A stretch of 64,000 nucleotides of DNA from contig NZ_SPQN01000006.1 in the NCBI RefSeq assembly GCF_004571065.1, positions 43,369 through 107,368 on the forward strand, read 5' to 3'. How positions within the stretch are numbered: position 1 is the first letter of the stretch; each line of letters opens with the position of its first letter. The stretch is from Geodermatophilus sp. DF01-2 (GTDB lineage Bacteria; Actinomycetota; Actinomycetes; Mycobacteriales; Geodermatophilaceae). The notes under the pieces were generated by a model, which was given only the letters and a program-made list of their open reading frames with translations, searched no databases and was not told the DNA's origin. The translations under genes were made by a program, and so were the position numbers. Shown here piece by piece: positions 43,410-50,335 of the stretch.

Positions 43410-44186
43410 ATGCGTATCGCCCGCTACACCCCGGCTGCCGGCGGCCCGGCGTCCTACGGCCTGGTCGAGGGAGAGGGGGACGACGCCGTCGTCGTCCGGC
43501 TCGACGGCTCGCCCTTCGACGGTGTCCGGACGACGGACGAGCGGACGCCGCTCTCGCAGGTGCGCCTGCTGGCCCCGGTCGAGCCGAGCAAGGTGCTCTG
43601 CCTGGGCCGCAACTACGCCGAGCACGCCAGGGAGCTGGGCAACGAGGTGCCGGAGATCCCGGTCGTCTTCGCCAAGTTCTCGACCTCGGTGGTGGGGCCG
43701 GCCGCCGAGGTGCCGTATCCGCCCGACACCCAGAACCTCCACTTCGAGGGCGAGCTGGCCGTCGTCATCGGCAGGGAGTGCACCCGCGTGCCGGCCGAGG
43801 GCGTCGCCGACGTCGTCCTCGGTTACACCGTCGCCAACGACCTGACGTTGCGGGACATGCAGCGCGCGGAGAAGCAGTGGACCCGGGCGAAGGGCTTCGA
43901 CCGTTCGTGCCCGCTGGGCCCGTGGGTGGAGACCGACGTCGACCCGGCCGGGCTGCCGCTGCGGACCACCGTCAACGGCGAGGTGCGCCAGGACGGCACG
44001 ACCGCCGACATGCTCCTCGACGTCGCCGCGTGCGTGTCGTGGGTCAGCCAGACCATGACCCTGCTGCCCGGCGACGTGGTGCTCACCGGGACCCCGGCCG
44101 GCGTCGGCGCGCTGCAGGCCGGCGACGAGGTGACCGTGAGCATCGAGGGCATCGGGTCGCTGTCGACCCGCATCGTCGCCGGCTGA
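43410..44186 (+). CDS. Fumarylacetoacetate hydrolase family protein (copy 2)
   Basis: Protein of 258 aa, shorter than copy 1 and diverged from it. It has VLCLGRNYAEHARELGNEVP, PVVFAKFSTSVVGPAAEVPY, FEGELAVVIGRECTRVP (metal-binding Glu residues), WTRAKGFDRSCPLGPW (Lys) and LLPGDVVLTGTPAGVGAL. It resembles 2-hydroxyhepta-2,4-diene-1,7-dioate isomerase / acylpyruvate hydrolase types. ATG at 43410 with GAGGAG upstream; 11 bp after the SDR stop. Last gene of its operon. Confidence 0.91.
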   Translation: MRIARYTPAAGGPASYGLVEGEGDDAVVVRLDGSPFDGVRTTDERTPLSQVRLLAPVEPSKVLCLGRNYAEHARELGNEVPEIPVVFAKFSTSVVGPAAEVPYPPDTQNLHFEGELAVVIGRECTRVPAEGVADVVLGYTVANDLTLRDMQRAEKQWTRAKGFDRSCPLGPWVETDVDPAGLPLRTTVNGEVRQDGTTADMLLDVAACVSWVSQTMTLLPGDVVLTGTPAGVGALQAGDEVTVSIEGIGSLSTRIVAG

Positions 44187-44219
44187 GAGGCGCCGGCCCG
44201 ATCCCGGGGTCCTCCCTCT

Positions 44220-44264
44220 GGTGCCTTGCGCGCGCGACAGGCACCTAGCGCGCGACAGGCACCT
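44220..44264. terminator. Bidirectional terminator-like palindromic repeat, copy 2 with duplicated arm
   Basis: GGTGCCT (44220-44226) and AGGCACC (44239-44245) form a perfect 7-bp stem around a CG-alternating loop between the convergent FAH and TetR genes. The right half, GCGCGCGACAGGCACCT, is repeated directly (44230-44246 and 44248-44264, 18-bp period). The 27-bp unit 44220-44246 matches 20296-20322 at 24 positions. Confidence 0.55.
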
Positions 44265-44279
44265 GAGGGGCCTCGAGGG

Positions 44280-44960
44280 TCAGCTGCGCACGGGCAGTCC
44301 CAGAGACTGCGCCCACAGCCTCGTCATCGTCGCCACCAGGCGCTCCTCCTCGAACCCGCCGTCGAGCACCAGCCAGTAGTGCACCAGCCCGTTGACCATG
44401 GCGACGAGGGCGTGCGCGCTGTACTCGGCGTCGAGGTCGGCGGCGACCAGGCCGTCGCGCTGCAGCTGCTCGATGCTGTGCCGCACGCGGCCGACCATCC
44501 GTTCCCGCGCTGCCTGGCGCAGGGCCCGCACCTCCGGGTCGAACGTGGTCACCTGCTCGAACAGCGCCATGAGCGCGGTGTTCTGCAGGTACATGGCGAC
44601 GAACCGGCGGTTGGCCCGCTCGATGCGGTGCACCGCGGTCTCCTCGGGCCGGCCGTCCGGGGGGCCGTCCTCGCCGCGGGTGCCCATCGAGGCGTAGAGC
44701 TCGTCCATCGTCTCGGCGAGCAGCGCCCGGAAGACGGCGGTCTTGGAGCCGAAGTAGGTGTAGAAGCTGCCGTGCGCCACGCCGGCCGCCGCGGAGATGT
44801 CGGTGACCCGGGCCTCGAGGAAGCCGTCGCGCTCGAACACCTCGCGGGCGGCGGCCAGCAGCCGGGCCCGCATCCGGCGGCCGCGCTCGGTCGTCGGGAG
44901 GGCGGCCGGGACGGGCCCGGCCGGCCCGCTCGCCGGTTCCGATGCTGGGGGCACGGACAC
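44280..44960 (-). CDS. TetR-family transcriptional regulator
   Basis: Protein of 226 aa. After a flexible N-terminus of about 22 residues, the HTH domain spans residues about 26-75 (MRARLLAAAREVFERDGFLE, then VTDISAAAGVAHGSFYTYFG). The ligand-binding helical domain follows (FVAMYLQNTALMALFEQVTT and MVNGLVHYWLVLDGGF). The HTH type is common among repressors of acyl-CoA metabolism. It diverges from the acyl-CoA synthetase-selenoprotein operon with a 24-bp palindrome just before its own start, so it very likely represses that operon and itself. Confidence 0.93.
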   Translation of the reverse strand: MSVPPASEPASGPAGPVPAALPTTERGRRMRARLLAAAREVFERDGFLEARVTDISAAAGVAHGSFYTYFGSKTAVFRALLAETMDELYASMGTRGEDGPPDGRPEETAVHRIERANRRFVAMYLQNTALMALFEQVTTFDPEVRALRQAARERMVGRVRHSIEQLQRDGLVAADLDAEYSAHALVAMVNGLVHYWLVLDGGFEEERLVATMTRLWAQSLGLPVRS

Positions 44961-44974
44961 CTCCTGGCCCTGTT

Positions 44975-44998
44975 GTTGACATCGACGTCGGTGTCAAC
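44975..44998. promoter_or_regulatory. 24-bp near-perfect palindrome, probable TetR operator
   Basis: Half-sites GTTGACA (44975-44981) and TGTCAAC (44992-44998) flank the self-complementary core CGACGTCG (44983-44990). Only the pair 44982/44991 breaks the symmetry. The left arm also provides TTGACA, a perfect -35 box for the synthetase operon, with TTAGCT 17 bp on as -10. Binding of the TetR dimer here would block polymerase. Confidence 0.75.
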
Positions 44999-45004
44999 TT
45001 AGCT
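44976..45004 (+). promoter_or_regulatory. Predicted sigma-A-type promoter for the synthetase-selenoprotein operon
   Basis: TTGACA at 44976-44981 and TTAGCT at 44999-45004 are separated by 17 bp, the optimal spacing, and lie 46 bp before the ATG at 45050. The -35 box is embedded in the left half-site of the TetR palindrome, as in many repressible promoters. Confidence 0.5.
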
Positions 45005-45049
45005 GCTGTCCAGCCCACCTGTCGTCCCTCCGAGGAGGCGTTCGCCCCG

Positions 45050-47194
45050 ATGACCGCGCCGACGACGGACCTGCACGACGACGGGCTGCAGGCGCTGCTG
45101 CGGCCCCGGGGGATCGCGCTGCTCGGCATCTCGGGGCGGTCAGAGAACCTGATGTCCCGGCCGCTGCGCTACCTGGTCGAGCACGGCTACGAGGGCGGCA
45201 TCTACCCGGTCAACCCAAACTACGACGAGCTGGTCGGGCAGCGCTGCTACCCGACGCTGGCCGACGTCCCGGGCCCGGTCGACCTGGTGCTCGTGCTGGT
45301 CGCCGCCGACCGGGTGGAGGACGCGATCCGGCAGTCCGCCGCGGTCGGCGCCAAGGCCGCCGTCGTCTACGCCTCCGGGTTCGCCGAGGTCGGTCCGGAG
45401 GGAGTGGCCCTGCAGCAGCGGCTGGCGGCGGTGGCGCGGGACACCGGCGTCCGCGTCGTCGGCCCGAACTGCCAGGGCTTCCTCTACGCGCCCACCGGCG
45501 TGGTGGCCACCTTCACCGCCGCCGCCGACCGGCCGCTGACCTCCGACAGCGGGGTGGCCTACGTCGGGCAGAGCGGCGCCGTCGGCGGCTCGGTGCTCGA
45601 CCTGGCCACCGACATGGGGCTGGGCCTGGCGGCGTGGTTCAGCACCGGCAACCAGGCCGACCTCGATCTTTCCGAGGTGTCGATGCACCTGCTGGCCGAC
45701 CCGACGGTGCGGGTGCTGATGCTCTACGTGGAGGCCACCGGCGACGGCGCGGCCTACGCCGAGCTGGCCCGCCGCGCGCAGGAGGCCGGCAAGTCCCTGG
45801 TGGTGCTGCGCTCGGGCCGTTCCAGCGCCGGGCGCCGGGCGGTGGCCAGCCACACCGGCTCGATGCTCGGCGACGACGTCGCCTTCGTGCTCACCTCGCA
45901 GAAGTACGGCGTGGTGCTGGTCGACGACATCGACGAGCTGCTCGCGGTCGCCGCGGTACTGGCCGCCGGCAGGCCGGCGGAGGGGCCGCGGGTCGCCGTC
46001 GTCACCACCTCGGGCGGGGCCGGCAGCCTGGCCGCCGACCAGTGCGAGGACGTCGGCCTGCAGCTGCCCGAGCTGTCGGCCGCGACCCAGGCGCGGCTGC
46101 GCCCGCTGATCCCGGCCTTCGGCGCCCTGGCCAACCCGGTCGACGTCACCGCGCAGCTGTTCAACCGGGGCGCGCACGCCTTCGGCGACGTCTGCCGGAT
46201 CATCGCCGAGGACGACGCGGTCGACGTCGTCGCCGTCCTGGTGACGATGGTCGTCGGGGACGCCGGCGCCCGGCTGGCCGAGGACCTCGTCACGACCGCC
46301 GCCCAGCTGTCCTGCCCACTGCTGGTCGGGTGGATCGCCGGGCAGGAGCTCACCGTCGAGGGCCGCCAGGTGTTCCGCGAGGCCGGCGTCCCGGTGTTCG
46401 GCTCGGTCGGCGACCTGGCCCGCGTCGCCGCGCGGCTGGCCCCGCCGCGGCACCGGGGCACCCCCCCGCCGCTGCCCGCGGCGCCCGACGTCCCGGCCGG
46501 CGAGGTGCGCGCGCTGCTCGAGGCCCCGGTGGTGGACGGCGCGGCGCTGCTGCGGGCGATCGGCATCGCGCAGCCGTCGTCCACGCTCGTGACCACCCCG
46601 GAGGCGGCGCGCGAGGCGGTCGCCGCGCTCCCCGGCCCGGGCGTGCTCAAGCTGGCCGCCGCGGACCTGGCGCACAAGAGCGAGGTCGGCGGGGTGCGGG
46701 TCGGCGTCGGCCCCGACGAGGCCGCCGCCGTCTTTTCCGAGCTCATGGACGCCGCGCAGCGGCACCACGTCCCCGGCGTGGAGGGCGTGCACGTGCAGGA
46801 GCTCGTCCCGCCGGGCACCGAGCTCATCCTCGCCGTGACCGCCGGGCGGGACGGCTTCCCGCCGGTGGCCACGGTCGGCCTGGGCGGGGTCACCACCGAG
46901 CTGTACCGCGACCTCGCCTCGGCGCTGGCGCCGGTGGAGCCTGCGGAGGCGTGGGCCATGCTGCGCCGCCTGCGCGCCTGGCCGCTGCTGGCCGGCTTCC
47001 GCGGCGCCGAGCCCGCCGACGTGCCGGCCGCGGTCGACGCGGTGGTGCGGCTGTCGCAGGCCGCGGTGGCCGCCGGCGACCGGCTGGCCGAGTTCGAGGT
47101 CAACCCGCTCATCGTCGCGCCGCGCGGGCGGGGCGCCACCGCCGTCGACGTCCTGGTGCGCACCACCGGCTCGCGGGAGCCGGTCGGCGAGTAG
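45050..47194 (+). CDS. Acetate-CoA ligase family protein (ADP-forming acyl-CoA synthetase, alpha-beta fusion)
   Basis: Protein of 714 aa that should couple acyl-CoA formation to nucleotide triphosphate hydrolysis by way of a phosphohistidine. Parts in order: CoA-binding domain (LLRPRGIALLGISGRSENLM), succinyl-CoA-ligase-like domain (GVAYVGQSGAVGGSVLDLAT, SHTGSMLGDD with the presumed phospho-His), and a C-terminal ATP-grasp domain from about residue 490 (VLKLAAADLAHKSEVGGVRVG, FEVNPLIVAPRG). GAGGAGG lies 13 nt before the ATG. First gene of the TetR-controlled operon; it probably activates the acid processed by the dehydrogenases behind it. Stop is TAG. Confidence 0.9.
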   Translation: MTAPTTDLHDDGLQALLRPRGIALLGISGRSENLMSRPLRYLVEHGYEGGIYPVNPNYDELVGQRCYPTLADVPGPVDLVLVLVAADRVEDAIRQSAAVGAKAAVVYASGFAEVGPEGVALQQRLAAVARDTGVRVVGPNCQGFLYAPTGVVATFTAAADRPLTSDSGVAYVGQSGAVGGSVLDLATDMGLGLAAWFSTGNQADLDLSEVSMHLLADPTVRVLMLYVEATGDGAAYAELARRAQEAGKSLVVLRSGRSSAGRRAVASHTGSMLGDDVAFVLTSQKYGVVLVDDIDELLAVAAVLAAGRPAEGPRVAVVTTSGGAGSLAADQCEDVGLQLPELSAATQARLRPLIPAFGALANPVDVTAQLFNRGAHAFGDVCRIIAEDDAVDVVAVLVTMVVGDAGARLAEDLVTTAAQLSCPLLVGWIAGQELTVEGRQVFREAGVPVFGSVGDLARVAARLAPPRHRGTPPPLPAAPDVPAGEVRALLEAPVVDGAALLRAIGIAQPSSTLVTTPEAAREAVAALPGPGVLKLAAADLAHKSEVGGVRVGVGPDEAAAVFSELMDAAQRHHVPGVEGVHVQELVPPGTELILAVTAGRDGFPPVATVGLGGVTTELYRDLASALAPVEPAEAWAMLRRLRAWPLLAGFRGAEPADVPAAVDAVVRLSQAAVAAGDRLAEFEVNPLIVAPRGRGATAVDVLVRTTGSREPVGE

Positions 47195-47261
47195 GCAAGC
47201 TCTGCCCCGGGCCCCGAAGGCCCGCATCCCCGAACCCCAGCAGAGAGGCAGGACACCCCCC

Positions 47262-47999
47262 GTGGGACAGATCCAGTTGGAGCGGCACGGCGGCGTCGCC
47301 GTGTTCACGGTCGACTCGCCCGAGGTCAAGAACGGGCTCACCCCGGAGATGGGGCTGCAGCTGTCGGAGCTCTGCGACGAGGTCGACGCCGACCCGGCGA
47401 TCGGCGCGGCCGTCGTCCGCGGCGCCGGCGGCACCTTCTGCTCGGGTGCCGACCGCCGGCGCTGGACGCCGGGCAGCGACCAGGCCGAGGACAAGACCTA
47501 CAAGGAGCTCGGCGCGGTCTACACCGCCTTCCGCCGGGTGGGCACCCTGCAGGTGCCGACGATCGCCGCGGTGCGCGGCGCCGCGGTCGGCGCCGGGATC
47601 AATCTGGCGCTCTCCACCGACCTGCGGATCGTGTCCGAGAACGCCCGGCTGCTCGCCGGGTTCCTGCGGATCGGTCTGCACCCGGGCGGCGGCTACTTCA
47701 CGATCAGCTCCCGGACGGCGGGTCGCGAGGCCACCGCCGCGATGGGCCTGTTCAGCGAGGAGGTCGACGGCGTCCGCGCCGCCGAGATCGGCCTGGCCTG
47801 GAAGGCGGTGCCCGACGACCAGGTCGAGGACCTCGCCCTGGAGCTGGCCGGCCGCGCCGCCAAGGACCCGGAGCTGGCCCGCGAGGCGGTCCGCTCCTTC
47901 CGCACCGAGGCCGGCCCGCCCGGGATCGGCTGGGAGGCCGCGCTGCACTTCGAGCGGGCCACCCAGATGTGGTCCCAGCGGCGGCGCGAGACCGCCTGA
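47262..47999 (+). CDS. Enoyl-CoA hydratase/isomerase family protein
   Basis: Crotonase-fold protein of 245 aa. GGTFCSGADRRRW is the first oxyanion-hole segment, and RGAAVGAGINLALSTDLRI the second. FLRIGLHPGGGYFTISSRTA lacks the Glu common at the start of this helix in classical hydratases, so isomerase, hydrolase or lyase activity is also possible. GTG at 47262 with GAGAGG upstream. 67 bp after the synthetase and 61 bp before the dehydrogenase; a long hairpin lies in the latter gap. Confidence 0.88.
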   Translation: MGQIQLERHGGVAVFTVDSPEVKNGLTPEMGLQLSELCDEVDADPAIGAAVVRGAGGTFCSGADRRRWTPGSDQAEDKTYKELGAVYTAFRRVGTLQVPTIAAVRGAAVGAGINLALSTDLRIVSENARLLAGFLRIGLHPGGGYFTISSRTAGREATAAMGLFSEEVDGVRAAEIGLAWKAVPDDQVEDLALELAGRAAKDPELAREAVRSFRTEAGPPGIGWEAALHFERATQMWSQRRRETA

Positions 48000-48007
48000 C
48001 CCGACCT

Positions 48008-48041
48008 CCCGCCGGGCCGGCGACGAGGCCGGCCCGGCGGG
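48008..48041. terminator. Perfect 14-bp-stem hairpin inside the operon
   Basis: CCCGCCGGGCCGGC (48008-48021) and its exact complement (48028-48041) enclose the loop GACGAG. It stands between the hydratase and dehydrogenase genes, 19 bp before the next ATG. No T-run follows. It could be a partial terminator or a processing/stability element setting lower expression of the downstream genes, including the selenoprotein. Confidence 0.6.
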
Positions 48042-48060
48042 ACACCCCTGGAGGGATGCC

Positions 48061-49194
48061 ATGCAGTTCGCCCCCACCGTGCTCACCCCGGCCGAGGAGG
48101 CGCTGCGCGCGGAGGTGCGCGAGTTCCTCGCCGCCGAGCTGCCCGCCGACCACCGCCCCGCGCTCGGCTTCGCCGGCCGGCACGACCCGCACTTCTCCCG
48201 CACGCTGGCCGAGCGCGGCTGGGTCGGCATGGCGATCCCGCCCGAGTACGGCGGGCACGGGCGCAGCGCCGTCGACCGGTTCATCGTCGCCGAGGAGCTG
48301 CTCGCCGCCGGCGCTCCCATCGGGGCCCACTTCGTCGCCGACCGGCAGACCGCGCCGGCGCTGCTGCACTTCGGCACCGAGGAGCAGCGCCGGCGGTTCC
48401 TCCCCGGCATCGCCGCGGGCGAGGTCTACTTCTCGCTCGGCATGAGCGAGCCCGACTCCGGCTCCGACCTCGCCTCGGTGCGCACCCGCGCCACCCGGAC
48501 CGACGGCGGCTGGACGGTCACCGGCACCAAGGTGTGGACCAGCGAGGCCCACAACAACCACTTCTTCGCAGTCCTCTGCCGGACCTCCCCGATGGAGGAG
48601 GGCAGCAAGCACGCCGGCCTCTCCCAGCTGATCGTCGACCTGCACGCGCCCGGGGTCACCGTCTCGCCGATCCCGTACCTCGACGGCAGCCACCACTTCA
48701 ACGAGGTGGCGCTGGAGGAGGTGTTCGTGCCCGGCGACATGGTGCTCGGCGAGCTGGGCAGCGGCTGGCGGCAGGTGACCAGCGAGCTGGCCTACGAGCG
48801 CAGCGGCCCCGACCGCTGGCTCTCGACCTTCCCGGTGCTGCGCGAGTGGCTGCGCGAGCGCCCCGATCTCACCGACGCCGACGCCGCCGTCCTCGGCCGG
48901 CTGGCCGCCCGCGCCCGCGCGATCCGGCACCTGTCGCTGTCGGTCGCCCGCTCGCTCGACGCCGGGGAGGCGCCGGCGGTCGAGGCGGCGTTGGTCAAGG
49001 AGGTCGGCACCCGCTTCGAGCAGGACCTCGTCGAGGCGCTGCGCGACGCCGCCGAGACCGAGCTCGACCAGGGCTCGGGATCGCTGTTCCGGGCGCTGCT
49101 CGCCGAGGCCGTGCTGACCTCGCCGTCGTACACGCTGCGGGGCGGCACCACCGAGATCCTCCGCTCCGTCGCCGCGAAGGGGTTGGCCTCGTGA
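48061..49194 (+). CDS. Acyl-CoA dehydrogenase, first of a probable heteromeric pair
   Basis: FAD-domain protein of 377 aa. Motifs are VAIPPEYGGHGRSAVD-like (AIPPEYGGHG), SLGMSEPDSGSDLASVRT, WTVTGTKVWTSEAHNNHFFA, and the C-terminal YTLRGGTTEILRSVAAKGL. The RGGT end replaces the EGT/catalytic Glu of MCAD-like enzymes. This is usual in actinobacterial dehydrogenases that work as alpha2beta2 complexes with a neighbouring paralogue (FadE/ChsE type). The next gene encodes such a partner. ATG at 48061 with GGAGGG upstream. Confidence 0.9.
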   Translation: MQFAPTVLTPAEEALRAEVREFLAAELPADHRPALGFAGRHDPHFSRTLAERGWVGMAIPPEYGGHGRSAVDRFIVAEELLAAGAPIGAHFVADRQTAPALLHFGTEEQRRRFLPGIAAGEVYFSLGMSEPDSGSDLASVRTRATRTDGGWTVTGTKVWTSEAHNNHFFAVLCRTSPMEEGSKHAGLSQLIVDLHAPGVTVSPIPYLDGSHHFNEVALEEVFVPGDMVLGELGSGWRQVTSELAYERSGPDRWLSTFPVLREWLRERPDLTDADAAVLGRLAARARAIRHLSLSVARSLDAGEAPAVEAALVKEVGTRFEQDLVEALRDAAETELDQGSGSLFRALLAEAVLTSPSYTLRGGTTEILRSVAAKGLAS

Positions 49195-49267
49195 ACGAGT
49201 TTGCGAGTTCACCGGGGAGCACAGCAGCGCCGCGAACGCAGCCGACGAGCGCCAGCGAGGAGGGCAA

Positions 49268-50335
49268 GTGAGCGACGACCGCACGATGCTCACCGAGGTC
49301 GCGACCGGCCTCTTCCGCGACCTGTGCACGCCCGAGGACGTCGTCGCCGCGGAGCCGACCGGCTGGAGCGAGCGGCTGTGGACGGCCCTGAGCGAATCCG
49401 GCTTCCCCGCGGTATCGGTGCCCGAGGAGGCCGGCGGCTCCGGCGGGGACGTCGCCGACGCCTGCGCGCTGCTCACCGTCGCCGGCCGGTTCGCCGCCCC
49501 GGTGCCGCTGGCCGAGACCGGGCTGCTCGGCGGCTGGGCGCTGGCCGCGGCCGGGCTGGAGCTGCCCGAGGGCCCGGTGTCGGTGGCCGTCGACCGGCCG
49601 GACGACGCCGTCGAGCTCACCGGCGGGCGGTTCTCCGCGCGGTTGTCCCGCGTGCCGTGGGGCAGGCGGAGCACCCGGGTGGTCGCGTTCGCCGAGAGCG
49701 GCGGGCAGCGGTTCGTCGTCTCGGCGCCGACCGCGGCCGCGACCGTCACGCCCGGCCGCAACCTCGCCGCCGAGCCGCGCGACACCCTCGTGTGGGACGA
49801 CGTCGAGCTCGCCGACGATGCCCTGGCGCCGGCCCCGACCGGGGTGGACACCGAAGCGCTGCGGCTGCGGGGGGCGCTGGCCCGCTCCGCGCAGATCGCC
49901 GGCGCGCTGGCACGGGTGGCCGAGCTGACCGTCCGCTACACCGGCGAGCGACAGCAGTTCGGCCGCGCAGTGGCCCGCTTCCAGGCGGTGCAGGCGCACC
50001 TGGTGACGATCGCGGAGGAGGCGGAGCTGGCCCGGCTCGCCGTCGAGGTGGCCGCGCTCAACGCCCGACCCGACCCGTCGTTCCCCGACGTCGCGGCGGC
50101 CAAGAGCGCGGCCGGCGAGGCGGCGACGATCGCGGCGCGGGCGTCCCACCAGGCGCACGGCGCGATCGGCATGACCAAGGAGTACGAACTGGGGCAGCTG
50201 TCCCGTCGGCTGTGGTCGTGGCGCGACGAGTTCGGCGGCGAGCGGCACTGGAGCCGGGAGCTGGGCCGGCAGCTGGCCGCCGAGGGTGCCGACGCGCTGT
50301 GGCCCCGGATCTCCACCGGGCTGGTGGGCGCGTGA
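49268..50335 (+). CDS. Acyl-CoA dehydrogenase-like protein, second of the pair
   Basis: Protein of 355 aa, diverged and slightly shorter. Recognisable parts are FPAVSVPEEAGGSGGDVADA, a reduced middle domain, RYTGERQQFGRAVARFQAVQAHLVTIAEEAELA (C-terminal helical domain), and AHGAIGMTKEYELGQLSRRLWSWRDEFG. It keeps the fold of acyl-CoA dehydrogenases but lacks the normal FAD/substrate loop motif. Paired with the preceding gene it should form a heterotetramer. GTG at 49268; the flavoprotein gene overlaps its stop by 4 bp (GTGA). Confidence 0.85.
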   Translation: MSDDRTMLTEVATGLFRDLCTPEDVVAAEPTGWSERLWTALSESGFPAVSVPEEAGGSGGDVADACALLTVAGRFAAPVPLAETGLLGGWALAAAGLELPEGPVSVAVDRPDDAVELTGGRFSARLSRVPWGRRSTRVVAFAESGGQRFVVSAPTAAATVTPGRNLAAEPRDTLVWDDVELADDALAPAPTGVDTEALRLRGALARSAQIAGALARVAELTVRYTGERQQFGRAVARFQAVQAHLVTIAEEAELARLAVEVAALNARPDPSFPDVAAAKSAAGEAATIAARASHQAHGAIGMTKEYELGQLSRRLWSWRDEFGGERHWSRELGRQLAAEGADALWPRISTGLVGA

